Positions 18,874-30,821 of a stretch of DNA of 64,000 nt are shown in pieces. Every line of letters begins with the position of its first letter. Positions within the stretch are counted from its first letter, which is position 1. A program made the position numbers and the translations under genes. The notes under the pieces were generated by a model, which saw only the letters and a program-made list of their open reading frames with translations, searched no databases and was not told where the DNA came from. The DNA comes from an uncultured Pelagibacteraceae bacterium (lineage in GTDB: Bacteria; Pseudomonadota; Alphaproteobacteria; Pelagibacterales; Pelagibacteraceae): positions 1-64,000 of the forward strand of contig CACOYX010000001.1 of assembly GCA_902631535.1 (NCBI GenBank), in the 5' to 3' direction.

Positions 18874-20061
18874 ATGTTAAGAATTACAATTTTTATATTA
18901 TCCCTAATCACTTTTGATTTCATAATCTCACAATTATTTTTACTTGATATTCTATATAAAAAAAAAATAGAAATTTTTAGAAGTGATATTGAAAATAGGG
19001 TCCCTCACAGTGAGTACAAATATACATTTAAAGAAAATTCTAAGTTTATTGCAAGATATGATCATAAGTATTCTTTAATAGACTATTTAATAAGTACAAA
19101 TAATCTTGGGTTCAGAGATAAAGAAATAAGAACGTTAAAAAAAGAAAAAGATTATTCAATAATTATTGGAGATAGTTTTGTAGAGGGAGTTGGCCTTGCA
19201 TATAATGATACATTAACGGCAATACTAAATAAGAAATTAACTAAAAATGAGTTTAAAAATTTTGAATTTTTAAATGCAGGAGTCTCATCTTACTCTCCAT
19301 ATATTTACAAAAAAAAAATAATAGATGTAATAAATACAAATGAGTGGTTAAAAGTAAAATCTGTAGTTATTTTGTATGATAAGTCAGACATAGCTGATAA
19401 TACAGGTTTTTATAATGAGCCTAAAAACTTTCCAACTGAAAAAAAAGTATTTAAAAATAGAAAAAAAGAAAAATTAATTGATGATTTAAAAAAACTACAA
19501 TTTATAACTATTTTTACAGAGCAAACAATATCAGGGATTTTTTTGAGAGAAATAATAGGCGGATCAGCTGAAAGTATTTTAAGGTATTTAAAATTTTATC
19601 TAAAATCTCAAAAAGTTTTTGATAAACAATTTTATAATATTAAGAAAGCCCACATAAATTCTTTATATGCTAGTGATTTTCATAGATTACAAAGTTTTTT
19701 TTATCATCCAAAATGGGAAAATGAAGGAAAAAATTCAATTAATTTTGCTTTTGAAAACTTTTATACCTTAAAAAAATTTTTAAAAGAAAGAGGAATTAAA
19801 TTAGTAGTGGTAATATATCCATGGCCTTTTGAGTTACTTGACAATAAAGTAAGAAATAAATATTTAAATTATATTGATTTAAAGTTTAATGAAAAAGACA
19901 TAGATAATTTAGTTATATACGATAAATTTATTAAAGGAAATGTAGCTGATAATATTTTAAAATTTTATATTCCCAAAGATGTACATTATAATAGGTTTGG
20001 TAACAAAGTTTTAGCTGATGAGATTTTTAAAAAAATTTATACATTAGAAAGAATTAAATAA
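18874..20061 (+). CDS. SGNH/GDSL hydrolase-like membrane-anchored protein
   Basis: IIIGDSFVEGVG block I and DVHYNRFGNKVLADEI block V. Confidence 0.7.
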   Translation: MLRITIFILSLITFDFIISQLFLLDILYKKKIEIFRSDIENRVPHSEYKYTFKENSKFIARYDHKYSLIDYLISTNNLGFRDKEIRTLKKEKDYSIIIGDSFVEGVGLAYNDTLTAILNKKLTKNEFKNFEFLNAGVSSYSPYIYKKKIIDVINTNEWLKVKSVVILYDKSDIADNTGFYNEPKNFPTEKKVFKNRKKEKLIDDLKKLQFITIFTEQTISGIFLREIIGGSAESILRYLKFYLKSQKVFDKQFYNIKKAHINSLYASDFHRLQSFFYHPKWENEGKNSINFAFENFYTLKKFLKERGIKLVVVIYPWPFELLDNKVRNKYLNYIDLKFNEKDIDNLVIYDKFIKGNVADNILKFYIPKDVHYNRFGNKVLADEIFKKIYTLERIK

Positions 20062-22707
20062 ATGAAATTTGAAAAATATAATCATAAAAAACAAGAAAAA
20101 ATAATTTCAGAATATTGGATTAAAAATAAATGTTTTAAACCAAAAAAAAGCAATAATAACAAAAAATTCTCAATTGTTATTCCTCCACCTAACATTACTG
20201 GGAGACTTCACATGGGACACGCTCTTAATAATAGTCTTCAAGATGTACTTATTCGCTTTAAAAGAATGAAAGGTTTTGAGACATTATGGCAACCAGGAAC
20301 CGATCACGCTGGTATAGCAACCCAAGCAATCGTAGAAAAAAATCTTGAAAAAGAAAATCTTAACAAAAGACAACTTGGCAGAAACAAATTCATTAAACGT
20401 GTTTGGGAATGGAAAGATGAATCTGGTGGTATTATTTTAGATCAACTAAAAAAATTAGGTTGTTCATGTGATTGGTCAAGAACAAGGTTCACTATGGACA
20501 AAGATTTATCAAAAGCAGTTATAAAAGTTTTTGTAGATCTTTATAGAAATAAGCTTATCTATAAAGATAAGAAATTAGTGAACTGGGACACTAAACTACA
20601 AACTGCTATCTCTGATTTGGAGGTGATACAAAAAGATGTTCAATCTAATTTATACTATATAGACTATCAGTTTTCTGACTCAACAGATAAAATAACTATC
20701 GCAACAACAAGGCCAGAAACGATGATGGGAGATACTGCAATAGCAGTTAATCCTAAAGATGAAAGATATAAATCATTTATTGGAAAAAATGTCTTAATAC
20801 CAATAGTTAATAGAACCATTAAGATAATCGCTGATAACTACGCAGATCCCAAACAAGGTTCTGGAGCAGTAAAAATAACACCTGCTCACGATTTTAACGA
20901 TTATGATGTTGGAAAAAGAAATAAACTTGAAATAATTAATATCTTAGAGAAAAATGGATCAATAAATAAAAATGGAATTAAAGAATTAATTGGATTAGAT
21001 CGTTTTGAAGCTAGAAAATTATTAATAAAAAAACTTAAAGAGAATGGCCACCTAGTAAAAATAGAAAACATAAAAAATAAAGTACCTTACGGTGACCGCT
21101 CAAACTCAATTATTGAACCTTTACTAACTGAACAATGGTTTGTAGACGCAAAAAAACTAGCTCAAAAACCAATTAAAATTGTTAAAGAAAAAAAAACCAC
21201 TTTTTATCCAGAAACTTGGACTAATACTTTTTTTCAATGGATGAAAAATATAGAACCATGGTGTATCTCCCGTCAAATCTGGTGGGGTCATAGAATTCCA
21301 GCCTGGTATGATTCGAATAATAATATTTTTGTGGCAGAAAATGAGAATGCAGCTTTAAAGTTAGCAAAGAAAAAAAATAAAAAAATTAATAAACTTAATC
21401 AAGAAACTGATGTTCTTGATACTTGGTTTTCATCAGCTTTATGGCCGTTTGCTACATTAGGTTGGCCTTCTAAAACTAAAGAACTGTCTAAATTTTATCC
21501 TACTTCTGTTTTGGTTACAGGCTTTGATATTATTTTTTTCTGGGTAGCCCGAATGCTGATGATGGGTAATTTTTTTAAAAATAAAACTCCATTTAATAAA
21601 GTTTATGTACATGCTCTTGTAAGAGATGAAAAAGGACAAAAAATGTCGAAATCTAAAGGTAACGTAATTGATCCATTAGAATTGATAAATGAATATGGAG
21701 CAGATAGCTTAAGATTTACCTTAACCTCTATGGCCTCACCAGGCAGAGATGTCAAACTATCAAAAGAAAGAGTAATAGGTAACAGAAACTTTGTTACAAA
21801 AATCTGGAGTGCAAATAATTTTTTGAAATTAAACAGGTGTAGATATGACAAAAAAATGAATATTAATTCAATTAAATTACCCATTAACCAGTGGATTTTT
21901 AATGAGTTTGTATTGACACAAAACCTAGTATCTAAAAGTTTAGAAATTTTTAGATTTGATGAAGCCGCTAAGCATATATATCAGTTTGTTTGGCATTCTT
22001 ATTGTGACTGGTATTTAGAATTTTTAAAACCGATATTTAATTCAAAAAATAATTCTGAAGTTAAAGAGGCTAGATTATTTGCGTCTTTTATGATGGCTAA
22101 TATACTTAAATTACTCCATCCATTTATCCCTTTTTTTACGGAGTCAGTCTGGAAAAATAATAATTACAAAAAGATATTTAAAACTAATTTAATTTTATCT
22201 GAATGGCCGGAATATAAAACAATTGCAAAGTTTAAAAATAATTATTCAAATATAAATAATTTAATTGAATTTATCTCATGCATCCGATCTTCTAAATCTG
22301 AATTGAAAATTACTCCAAAATTACATTGCGATGTCCATTTTTTAGAGAAATCTTCTAAATTAGACAAAATTGTTAAAAATAATTTGATCTTAGCTAAACA
22401 TGTAGGCAGAATAAGAAATATCTTAAAATTAAAAAAGATAGATCACAATACCATTGAAATTTTATCCCTAAAAGAAAAAATTTCTTTAAGTTTTAGTGAG
22501 GATGTAGATTTAGCACCTCAAAAAATTAGAATTTCACAAAAAGTTAAAAAATTAAATGAACAAATTAATGTTCTAGAAAATAAGCTTAAAAATAAAGCTT
22601 ATGTTAAAAATGCACCAAAAGAGATAGTTCAAAATGATAAAAAATTGCTAAAAGAATTAACTATTGAAGATAGTAAATTAAGAAGTATTGTATCTAGTAT
22701 AAATTAA
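20062..22707 (+). CDS. valS: Valyl-tRNA synthetase
   Basis: [39 protein letters not shown]. Confidence 0.97.
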   Translation: MKFEKYNHKKQEKIISEYWIKNKCFKPKKSNNNKKFSIVIPPPNITGRLHMGHALNNSLQDVLIRFKRMKGFETLWQPGTDHAGIATQAIVEKNLEKENLNKRQLGRNKFIKRVWEWKDESGGIILDQLKKLGCSCDWSRTRFTMDKDLSKAVIKVFVDLYRNKLIYKDKKLVNWDTKLQTAISDLEVIQKDVQSNLYYIDYQFSDSTDKITIATTRPETMMGDTAIAVNPKDERYKSFIGKNVLIPIVNRTIKIIADNYADPKQGSGAVKITPAHDFNDYDVGKRNKLEIINILEKNGSINKNGIKELIGLDRFEARKLLIKKLKENGHLVKIENIKNKVPYGDRSNSIIEPLLTEQWFVDAKKLAQKPIKIVKEKKTTFYPETWTNTFFQWMKNIEPWCISRQIWWGHRIPAWYDSNNNIFVAENENAALKLAKKKNKKINKLNQETDVLDTWFSSALWPFATLGWPSKTKELSKFYPTSVLVTGFDIIFFWVARMLMMGNFFKNKTPFNKVYVHALVRDEKGQKMSKSKGNVIDPLELINEYGADSLRFTLTSMASPGRDVKLSKERVIGNRNFVTKIWSANNFLKLNRCRYDKKMNINSIKLPINQWIFNEFVLTQNLVSKSLEIFRFDEAAKHIYQFVWHSYCDWYLEFLKPIFNSKNNSEVKEARLFASFMMANILKLLHPFIPFFTESVWKNNNYKKIFKTNLILSEWPEYKTIAKFKNNYSNINNLIEFISCIRSSKSELKITPKLHCDVHFLEKSSKLDKIVKNNLILAKHVGRIRNILKLKKIDHNTIEILSLKEKISLSFSEDVDLAPQKIRISQKVKKLNEQINVLENKLKNKAYVKNAPKEIVQNDKKLLKELTIEDSKLRSIVSSIN

Positions 22708-22708
22708 A

Positions 22709-24427
22709 ATGCCTAAATTTAATAAAAAAAAATTACCGAGTCGTCATACGTCATTAGGGCCAGATAGAGCTCCTCACAGATCATTTTATTACGCTATGGG
22801 AGAAACTGAGCAAGATGTTGCTAAACCCTTTGTTGGTGTTGTTTCCACTTGGAATGAAGCCGCACCATGTAATACAGCTTTAATGAGACAAGCTCAATCT
22901 GTTAAAAAAGGAGTAAAAGAGAGCGGAGGAACTCCTAGAGAATTTTGCACGATCACTGTTACAGATGGAATAGCAATGGGTCACGAAGGAATGAAATCCT
23001 CTTTAATTTCTAGAGAAATAATAGCTGACTCGGCTGAACTAACTGTAAGAGGACATTGTTATGATGCTTTAGTTGGTATCGCAGGATGTGATAAATCTTT
23101 ACCAGGATTAATGATGTCTATGCTTAGGTTAAATGTACCAAGTGTTTTTATTTACGGTGGATCTATTTTACCTGGAAAATTTAAAGGTAAGGATGTAACT
23201 GTAGTAGATGTGTTTGAAGCTGTAGGAAAACATTCATCAGGAAAAATGACTTCTGAAGAATTAAAAGAATTAGAATTAGTAGCTTGCCCAAGCGCTGGAG
23301 CTTGTGGTGGACAATTTACTGCAAACACAATGGCTTGTGTATCTGAGGCCATTGGTCTCGCGCTCCCTTATTCAGCTGGAACACCCGCTCCATACGAAGA
23401 AAGAGATAAATATGCTTTTGACAGCGGTCAATCAGTTATGAAACTACTAGAAAAAAATATTAAACCTAGAGATATTGTAACCAAAAAGGCTTTGGAAAAT
23501 GCAGCAACAATTGTTGCAGCTACAGGTGGATCTACTAATGCAGCGTTACATCTTCCAGCTTTAGCTAATGAAGTTGGAATAAAATTTGACTTAATGGATG
23601 TAGCAAAAATTTTTAAAAGGACGCCTTATCTTGCAGACTTAAAACCTGGAGGAAAATACGTAGCTAAAGATATGTGGGAAGCTGGAGGGGTTCCAATGTT
23701 ATTAAAAACATTATTTGATGGCGGTTATATCCACGGAGAATGTATAACGGTAACTGGTAAAACAATGAAAGAAAATTTGGCTAATATTAAGTTTAATACT
23801 AACCAAAAAGTTTTAAGAGAATATAATAACCCGCTTTCCTCAGATGGTGGAGTTGTTGGACTAAAAGGTAATTTAGCTCCAGAGGGAGCGATCGTAAAAA
23901 TTGCAGGATTAAAAAAATTACAATTTACAGGCAAAGCTAGATGTTTTGACAACGAAGAGGACGCAATGAAAGCAGTACAAACAAAAAAATACAAAGACGG
24001 TGATGTAATAATAATTAGGTACGAAGGCCCAAAAGGTGGACCAGGAATGAGGGAAATGCTTTCAACAACTGGAGCTATTTACGGACAAGGCAAGGGTGAA
24101 AAAGTTGCACTTATAACTGATGGAAGGTTTTCAGGAGCTACAAGAGGTTTCTGCGTTGGTCACGTTGGCCCAGAAGCTGCAATGGGTGGTCCGATTGCAC
24201 TTCTTAAAAATGGAGATGTAATTGATATAGACGCAAAAAAAGGTTCAATTAATGTAAGGCTTACAAAAGCACAATTAAAAGCCAGAAGAAAAAAGTGGAA
24301 AGAAAAAAAATCAAGTTTTGGATCTGGAACAATTTGGAAATACGCTCAAACAGTAGGACCTGCTTATCTCGGAGCTCCAACACATCCAGGTAAGAAAAAA
24401 GAAGTTAAAGAATATTCAAAGATTTAA
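22709..24427 (+). CDS. ilvD: Dihydroxy-acid dehydratase
   Basis: [68 protein letters not shown]. Confidence 0.95.
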   Translation: MPKFNKKKLPSRHTSLGPDRAPHRSFYYAMGETEQDVAKPFVGVVSTWNEAAPCNTALMRQAQSVKKGVKESGGTPREFCTITVTDGIAMGHEGMKSSLISREIIADSAELTVRGHCYDALVGIAGCDKSLPGLMMSMLRLNVPSVFIYGGSILPGKFKGKDVTVVDVFEAVGKHSSGKMTSEELKELELVACPSAGACGGQFTANTMACVSEAIGLALPYSAGTPAPYEERDKYAFDSGQSVMKLLEKNIKPRDIVTKKALENAATIVAATGGSTNAALHLPALANEVGIKFDLMDVAKIFKRTPYLADLKPGGKYVAKDMWEAGGVPMLLKTLFDGGYIHGECITVTGKTMKENLANIKFNTNQKVLREYNNPLSSDGGVVGLKGNLAPEGAIVKIAGLKKLQFTGKARCFDNEEDAMKAVQTKKYKDGDVIIIRYEGPKGGPGMREMLSTTGAIYGQGKGEKVALITDGRFSGATRGFCVGHVGPEAAMGGPIALLKNGDVIDIDAKKGSINVRLTKAQLKARRKKWKEKKSSFGSGTIWKYAQTVGPAYLGAPTHPGKKKEVKEYSKI

Positions 24428-25629
24428 TGAAGATACGTCCAGTAATTTTGTGTGGTGGCTCTGGTACTAGACTTTGGTCTGATAAAAAACACCATCAACC
24501 AAAGCAGTTTATTGATTTTGGAAAATGGACATTATTCGGTAAAACTCTAGAGAGGATTAAAAATTCGATATTTGATTATCCTATAATAAGTACAAATAAA
24601 AAATATATAATTGAAATTAAAAAGCATTTAAGATTAAAAGGTTTTAAGAAATATAAAATTATTCTTGAACCAGCAAAAAGAAATACTGCTCCTGCTATAC
24701 TCAGTTCTGCATTAATAAAAGAAATACCTGAGAAGCAACCCTTAATTTTTTTAACATCAGATCATTTAATTGAGAAAACGAGCCTGTTTAATAAATCTAT
24801 TAAACAAAACCAAAAATACCTGACAGATAAAAATATCTTTATATTTGGCATTAAACCCTCTAACCCGTCATCTGAATTTGGTTATTTTTTATCAAAAAAG
24901 GTGAGTAGCAAATACAAGGTAACAAAATTTATTGAGAAACCAAATTTAGAAAAAGCGAAAAAAATAATTAAAAAAAATGCTTATTGGAATTCAGGAATGT
25001 TCTTTCTAACAAAAAAATCAATAATTAATAACTTCAAGAAGTATCAAAACAGAAACTTTAATTATTGCTTAAATTCTGTGAATAAAGCAAAATTTAAAAA
25101 TAATATTTATTATCTTAATAAAAATAACTTTTTAAAATGTAAGACAATTTCATTTGATTACGCAATTTTAGAAAAATCAAATGATATAAATGCTATAAAA
25201 TTGAATATATCATGGTCTGATCTTGGTAGTTGGAAAGAAATTTGCAAAGTCTATGATAAATTAAAGACTAAATATCGAAAAAAGAAAAATATTTTTTACA
25301 GACCTTGGGGCAGTTATACAAATTTATATAATGGTAAAAATTTTTTAATTAAAGAACTTTATGTAAAACCTAAAGGGGTTTTAAGTCTTCAAAAACACTT
25401 TCATCGTTCTGAACATTGGGTTGTAACTCAAGGAACTCCAAAAATAACTCTCAATAAAAAAAAATTTATTTTAAAAACAAATGAAACTATTTTTATACCA
25501 GTTCAATCTATTCACAGAATAGAAAATCCATATAAGAAACCAGTAAAAATAATTGAAGCTCAATTAGGATCAATTTTAAAGGAAACTGATATTGTAAGAT
25601 ATCAAGATATATACGGTAGAGTTAAATAA
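24427..25629 (+). CDS. Mannose-1-phosphate guanylyltransferase with C-terminal cupin (mannose-6-phosphate isomerase type II) domain
   Basis: PVILCGGSGTRLWSDKKHHQPKQF, FIEKPNLEKA, RPWGSYTNL, LQKHFHRSEHWVVTQGT. Confidence 0.9.
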   Translation: MKIRPVILCGGSGTRLWSDKKHHQPKQFIDFGKWTLFGKTLERIKNSIFDYPIISTNKKYIIEIKKHLRLKGFKKYKIILEPAKRNTAPAILSSALIKEIPEKQPLIFLTSDHLIEKTSLFNKSIKQNQKYLTDKNIFIFGIKPSNPSSEFGYFLSKKVSSKYKVTKFIEKPNLEKAKKIIKKNAYWNSGMFFLTKKSIINNFKKYQNRNFNYCLNSVNKAKFKNNIYYLNKNNFLKCKTISFDYAILEKSNDINAIKLNISWSDLGSWKEICKVYDKLKTKYRKKKNIFYRPWGSYTNLYNGKNFLIKELYVKPKGVLSLQKHFHRSEHWVVTQGTPKITLNKKKFILKTNETIFIPVQSIHRIENPYKKPVKIIEAQLGSILKETDIVRYQDIYGRVK

Positions 25630-26398
25630 TTTCTAATTCGATTGGCGTGTGATCAGATGGTTTTTCTTTGGATCTTGGTTTCTTGTTGATATTAATTGAT
25701 TTTACATTTTCAATTAAACTGTTTGAAAGTAAAAAATGATCTATTCTCATACCATAATTTTTTTGCCAGGAACCTGCAAAGTAGTCCCAAAAAGTATATT
25801 CTTGTTTAGTTTTATTTTTAAAACGATACACATCTTTAAAACCTAAATTAATAAGTTCTCTATATTTTTTTCTTATTTCTAATCTTCCCAAAGCATCGTT
25901 TTCATATCTTTTAAAATCGTGTACATCTATTTCTTCAGGAATAATATTAAAATCGCCAGCAATAAGAATATGCGAATTTTTCTGAATTTTTTTTTTAATA
26001 CTAGTTATAAATTTTTTTAACCAATTTTTTTTATATTCGTATTTCTCTGTATCAACAGGATTTCCGTTAGGAACATAAATATTTATTAGTTCTATCTTCT
26101 TCTTTTTTAATTTTAATTCTGCAGTAATTATTCGTGATTGATTTAGATCATCTTTAATAAAGTTATTATTAGTATTATCTAATTCATGCTTTGAAATAAT
26201 AGCAACACCATTGTAACTTTTTTGGCCGAAAACATATGATGTGTAACCTAAATTTTTAAATTCATCGTTTGGAAAATTTTCGTTTTGTGTTTTAATCTCC
26301 TGCAACATGAGCACATCAGGAGCCGAGTCTTTAATATAATTTTTAATATTTTCTATTCTTGCTCTTACAGAGTTGACGTTCCAAGAAATAATTTTCAT
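25622..26398 (-). CDS. xthA: Exodeoxyribonuclease III
   Basis: MKIISWNVNSVRARI, LMLQEIKTQ, IAGDFNIIPEEIDV, SDHTPI; start trimmed to 26398, overlapping the erpA stop. Confidence 0.93.
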   Translation of the reverse strand: MKIISWNVNSVRARIENIKNYIKDSAPDVLMLQEIKTQNENFPNDEFKNLGYTSYVFGQKSYNGVAIISKHELDNTNNNFIKDDLNQSRIITAELKLKKKKIELINIYVPNGNPVDTEKYEYKKNWLKKFITSIKKKIQKNSHILIAGDFNIIPEEIDVHDFKRYENDALGRLEIRKKYRELINLGFKDVYRFKNKTKQEYTFWDYFAGSWQKNYGMRIDHFLLSNSLIENVKSININKKPRSKEKPSDHTPIELEII

Positions 26399-26712
26399 TA
26401 AACAGAGAAAGAAAGGCCGCAACCGCACGATGCAGTAGCTTTAGGATTATCAATCACAAATGATTCACCTATCATTTCTTTTTTGAAATCAATAATTGAT
26501 CCAGATATTATATCAAGAGAGGATTTATCAATAATTGCATTACCAAAAATTACATCATCCTCATTTGATTTAGTGTCAAAACCAAAATCATATTTAAATC
26601 CTGAACATCCACCACCTTGAACAGTGATTCTAAAAAATTTTTTTTCATCACCTTTTGTTATCAAGTTTATTTGATTTAAGGCTTGATCAGTGAAACTTAA
26701 TTTCTTTTCCAT
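26398..26712 (-). CDS. erpA: Iron-sulfur cluster insertion protein (HesB/ErpA)
   Basis: FRITVQGGGCSGFKYDFGFD and C-terminal CGCGLSFSV. Confidence 0.92.
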   Translation of the reverse strand: MEKKLSFTDQALNQINLITKGDEKKFFRITVQGGGCSGFKYDFGFDTKSNEDDVIFGNAIIDKSSLDIISGSIIDFKKEMIGESFVIDNPKATASCGCGLSFSV

Positions 26713-26750
26713 AATAGCTATATATTTAGTATATATTCTATGTAGTTAGC

Positions 26751-27890
26751 ATGCAAAAAAAATCAATTGTAAATTTATCTAAATTTGCTGTTCCTCTTAA
26801 GTCTAAGGGAAGATTTTTTAATGAAAAAAAAACAGATTTGAGGAATGATTTTCAGAGAGACAGGGATAGAATCATTCATTCTACTGCTTTCAGAAGATTG
26901 AAGCATAAAACGCAAGTTTTTGTTAATACGTCAGGAGATCATTTTCGAACAAGAATTACTCACTCACTCGAAGTATCTCAAATAGCTAGAACATTATCTA
27001 AATTTTTTAATTTAAATGAAGATTTATCTGAAACTTTAAGTTTAGCGCACGATTTGGGACATACACCATTCGGTCATGCTGGTGAGGAGGCTTTAAATTA
27101 TTGTATGAAAGATTTCGGTGGATTTGATCACAACATACAAACATTAAGAATTATAACGATTTTGGAAAATAGATATTATGAATTTAAGGGACTAAATCTA
27201 TCAATTGAAACTTTAGATGGTCTGATAAAGCATAATGGACCGGTTAAAGACGTTACTAAATTAAATAGAATTTTAGGTGATAATTTCTTTAAAAAAAAAA
27301 TAAATTTTTCCATTAACTCCTCACTCGAAGCACAAATTGCTTCAATTTCAGATGATATAGCATACAACAGCCATGATCTTGAAGATGGATTAAAATCAAA
27401 CTTATTTAAGTTAAGCCATTTAAAAAATATTCCAGTGCTTAATAAAATTATATCAAAACATGTTAAAAAATTAAAAATACATTCAATTGATTTAGTAATT
27501 AGGCAAATTATAAGAGAAATAATAAACGAAATGGTTAGCGATGTAATTAAAACAACCAAGAAAAATATAAATCTTCAAAATATTCAAAATTTAAAAGATA
27601 TTTATGAAGCAAAAAAAAATCTGGTAAGCTTTTCCGAAAAAATGAAAAATTTTGATAAAAAAATTAAAAGTTTTTTAAAACAAAAAATGTATTTTCATAA
27701 AAATATTAATTCAAAAACTAATTTTGGAAGAAAAGTAATAACAAAACTATTTTCACAAATTAAAAAAAATCCAAAGCAATATATAAAAATTAAAAAATAT
27801 GGTAATTCAAATATAGAGCGTATTATTTGTGATTATATTGCTGGAATGACAGATAGATATGCAATAAATCTATATAATCGATTAAAATGA
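26751..27890 (+). CDS. dgt: Deoxyguanosinetriphosphate triphosphohydrolase-like protein
   Basis: FQRDRDRIIHSTAFRRLKHKTQVF, RTRITHSLEVSQIARTL, LAHDLGHTPFGHAGE. Confidence 0.94.
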   Translation: MQKKSIVNLSKFAVPLKSKGRFFNEKKTDLRNDFQRDRDRIIHSTAFRRLKHKTQVFVNTSGDHFRTRITHSLEVSQIARTLSKFFNLNEDLSETLSLAHDLGHTPFGHAGEEALNYCMKDFGGFDHNIQTLRIITILENRYYEFKGLNLSIETLDGLIKHNGPVKDVTKLNRILGDNFFKKKINFSINSSLEAQIASISDDIAYNSHDLEDGLKSNLFKLSHLKNIPVLNKIISKHVKKLKIHSIDLVIRQIIREIINEMVSDVIKTTKKNINLQNIQNLKDIYEAKKNLVSFSEKMKNFDKKIKSFLKQKMYFHKNINSKTNFGRKVITKLFSQIKKNPKQYIKIKKYGNSNIERIICDYIAGMTDRYAINLYNRLK

Positions 27891-29608
27891 ATATTTTTGA
27901 ACACCATCTATCTGAAATAAAAAAAGTAGTTTTTAATGAGAAAGATTATCTTAAATTAGATAAATTAGATAATCTAAAGGGTATAAATTTGGAAATACCA
28001 CCAGCTCAATTTAATTATGATTTATCATGCAATATTGCGATGGTTCTTGGAAAAAAAAATAAGACAAGTCCCAAAACTCTAGCGCCAAAATTAAAAGATA
28101 TTTTTCTAGATAAGATAAAAAATTTTTCAGATATTCAAATTGCTGGTCCTGGTTTTTTAAACATAAAATTATCTAAGTCTGCATTATTAAACAATATAAA
28201 TTCAATTTTAAAAAATGATAAATATGGATCATCTAATAATGATGAAACTTATAATATTGAATTTGTTTCAGCTAATCCAACTGGCCCAATGCATGTCGGT
28301 CATTGCAGAGGAGCAATCTATGGAGATGTTCTAGCTAACTTATTGAAGTTTAATGGCAACAAAGTTACCAAGGAATATTATGTAAACGATTATGGTAGTC
28401 AAATTAGAAATTTTGTTGAGTCTGTTTATTACAGAATAATAGAAATTAAGTATAAAAAAGAATTTCCACAAAAAGAAGATTTATATCCTGGTCTTTACAT
28501 AATAGATATTGCTAACAAAATAATTAATAAGAATTTGAAATTAGATTTTAAAAATTTTGAAAAAAATTTTGACTTTTTAAAGAAAGAGTCTTTAAAGTTA
28601 TCGATGGAACTAATAAAAAAAGATTTAAATCTCCTAGGCATTTCACACGATAATTTTTTTTCAGAAACAGAAATAGTCAATAAAGATTTAGTAAATAAAG
28701 CCATAAATAAACTTAAAGAAAAAAAGTTTGTAAAAGAAGGCTTTCTTCAACCGCCAAAAGGAGAATCGAATGAAAATTGGAAAAAAATAAAAAGGTTAAT
28801 TTTTAAGTCAACAATGTTTGGTGATGACACAGATAGAGCACTTCAAAAAAATGACGGGTCTTGGACTTATTTCGCAAATGATATTGCCTATCATATGGAT
28901 AAAGTAAACAGAAATTATAAAAATTTAGTCAATATTTTGGGTGCAGACCACACAGGCTATATAAAGAGAATAACTGCAGCAGTTTCTGCCTTATCTGAAA
29001 ATAGAGTAAAACTCGATTGCAAAGTATGTCAACTAGTAAAACTTTATAAAAATGGCGAGCCATTTAAAATGTCAAAAAGAGCAGGTGATTTTATTTCAGC
29101 TCAAGATCTTTTAAATGAAGTAGAAAAAGATCAAATAAGATTTATGATGCTTAATAGAAGTAACGATGTAGATCTAGATTTTGATTTTGATAAAGTAAAA
29201 GAAAAAACAAAAGATAACCCAGTTTTTTATGTCCAATACGCTTATGCAAGAATTAATTCTCTTCTAAGAACTTTAAATTTAAATTTATTACAAAAATTGA
29301 ATTTTACCGAAAAGAATATTAATTTTAATGAATTAGAAATGAGAATTATTAGAAAGGTTTTTGAGTGGCCAAAAATTATAGAGTCAGTATCTAGAAAATT
29401 TGATTTACATAAAATTACATTTTACTTATATGAACTCTCAACATTATTTCATGCTTATTGGAGCAAGGGAAATGATGATAAAGATTTTAAATTCATAGAA
29501 AAAGGAGAGATCAAAAGAGAAGAAATATTAACTATTATTAATCTTGTTGCTGTTGTATTGCAAATTGGCATGAGTATTCTAGGAGTATCACTACCTAAAA
29601 AAATGTAA
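27887..29608 (+). CDS. argS: Arginyl-tRNA synthetase
   Basis: FVSANPTGPMHVGHCRGA, ADHTGYIKR, MSKRAGDFI, QYAYARI. Confidence 0.96.
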   Translation: MNIFEHHLSEIKKVVFNEKDYLKLDKLDNLKGINLEIPPAQFNYDLSCNIAMVLGKKNKTSPKTLAPKLKDIFLDKIKNFSDIQIAGPGFLNIKLSKSALLNNINSILKNDKYGSSNNDETYNIEFVSANPTGPMHVGHCRGAIYGDVLANLLKFNGNKVTKEYYVNDYGSQIRNFVESVYYRIIEIKYKKEFPQKEDLYPGLYIIDIANKIINKNLKLDFKNFEKNFDFLKKESLKLSMELIKKDLNLLGISHDNFFSETEIVNKDLVNKAINKLKEKKFVKEGFLQPPKGESNENWKKIKRLIFKSTMFGDDTDRALQKNDGSWTYFANDIAYHMDKVNRNYKNLVNILGADHTGYIKRITAAVSALSENRVKLDCKVCQLVKLYKNGEPFKMSKRAGDFISAQDLLNEVEKDQIRFMMLNRSNDVDLDFDFDKVKEKTKDNPVFYVQYAYARINSLLRTLNLNLLQKLNFTEKNINFNELEMRIIRKVFEWPKIIESVSRKFDLHKITFYLYELSTLFHAYWSKGNDDKDFKFIEKGEIKREEILTIINLVAVVLQIGMSILGVSLPKKM

Positions 29609-29871
29609 TGAGTAAATATATTAATTTTTTTCTTTTCATATTAGTAATTATTTTTTTTATAAGCACATATAAATATTATTCTTCAAATAAAAATATTGAA
29701 GTTAAAAATTACAATAGAAAAAATATAGATATGATTATTAATAATAAGATTTCTAATTTACCAATTATTAATAATGATACTGACAATGTAATAGAATTTA
29801 ATGATGGTTATTCTAATGAAATTCAAAATGAAAATTCTAGAAGTTTTTGGCAATTATTAAAATTTGAATGA
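29608..29871 (+). CDS. Small membrane-anchored hypothetical protein between argS and nagZ
   Basis: ATGA overlap with argS stop and nagZ start; N-terminal TM, Asn-rich tail. Confidence 0.55.
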   Translation: MSKYINFFLFILVIIFFISTYKYYSSNKNIEVKNYNRKNIDMIINNKISNLPIINNDTDNVIEFNDGYSNEIQNENSRSFWQLLKFE

Positions 29872-30812
29872 AAAAAAAAGCAATAATAATAAGTATCAAA
29901 GGAACAAAATTAAGCAGTAAAGAAAAATTACTTTTATCGAAAGAAAAACCATGGGGTTTAATCTTATTTAAAAGAAATATTAAATCATTTACACAAATTA
30001 AAAACTTAGTAAAAAATATAAAAAAAAACACAAAAGATAAAAACTTTCCTATTTTAATTGACGAAGAGGGCTCTACGGTTTCAAGGCTAGGAAATGTGTT
30101 TAAACATAATATAGACTGTTATTTTTTTGGAAATCTTTATAAATATGATAAGAAAATAGCTTTAAACTTATACAAGCTTTACTTAAGATCTCTCTGTAAA
30201 ATTTTAAAAAAAATTGGAATAAATATCAATACAATCCCTGTATTAGATATATTAAGAAATCATACCAATAAAATTATTGGTAGAAGAAGTTTTTCTGAAA
30301 AAAAAGAAATTGTAAAAAAATTAGGTCAAGTAACAATCCAAGAATGCAATTCTCAAAGAATTATTAATGTAATCAAACATATACCAGGACACGGATGTTC
30401 ATCTGTAGACAGTCATTTGAGTATGCCTAAAGTCAGTTTAGAAAAAAAGATTTTAAATCAAATTGATTTTTACCCATTTAAATCTTCTTCGGCTAAATTA
30501 GCTATGACAGCTCATATACTTTATTCAAAAATTGACTCTAAAAATGTTTCCACTTTTTCAAGCAAAATAATTAGAGAAATAATAAGAAAAAAAATTGGTT
30601 TTAAAGGAATTTTAATTTCCGATGATATTTCAATGAAAGCTTTGAAATATGACCTTGTTACAAACGCAAAAAAATCCTTAGCCGCAGGCTGTAATTTAAT
30701 TTTATATTGTGCAGGGAATATCAAAGACAACTACAAATTGATTAATTCAGTTCCATATATTGATAAATTTACTTTAAAAAAAACTTCAGAAATTAATAAG
30801 ATTTTAAGGTAA
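29868..30812 (+). CDS. nagZ: Beta-N-acetylhexosaminidase (glycoside hydrolase family 3)
   Basis: WGLILFKRNI, LIDEEGSTVSRL, KHIPGHGCSSVDSHLSMP, GILISDDISMKAL. Confidence 0.9.
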   Translation: MKKKAIIISIKGTKLSSKEKLLLSKEKPWGLILFKRNIKSFTQIKNLVKNIKKNTKDKNFPILIDEEGSTVSRLGNVFKHNIDCYFFGNLYKYDKKIALNLYKLYLRSLCKILKKIGININTIPVLDILRNHTNKIIGRRSFSEKKEIVKKLGQVTIQECNSQRIINVIKHIPGHGCSSVDSHLSMPKVSLEKKILNQIDFYPFKSSSAKLAMTAHILYSKIDSKNVSTFSSKIIREIIRKKIGFKGILISDDISMKALKYDLVTNAKKSLAAGCNLILYCAGNIKDNYKLINSVPYIDKFTLKKTSEINKILR

Positions 30813-30821
30813 AATTATTTA

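Noticed and set aside
27176-27559. Antisense 127-aa ORF opposite dgt
   Set aside because: Overlaps dgt; no family resemblance.
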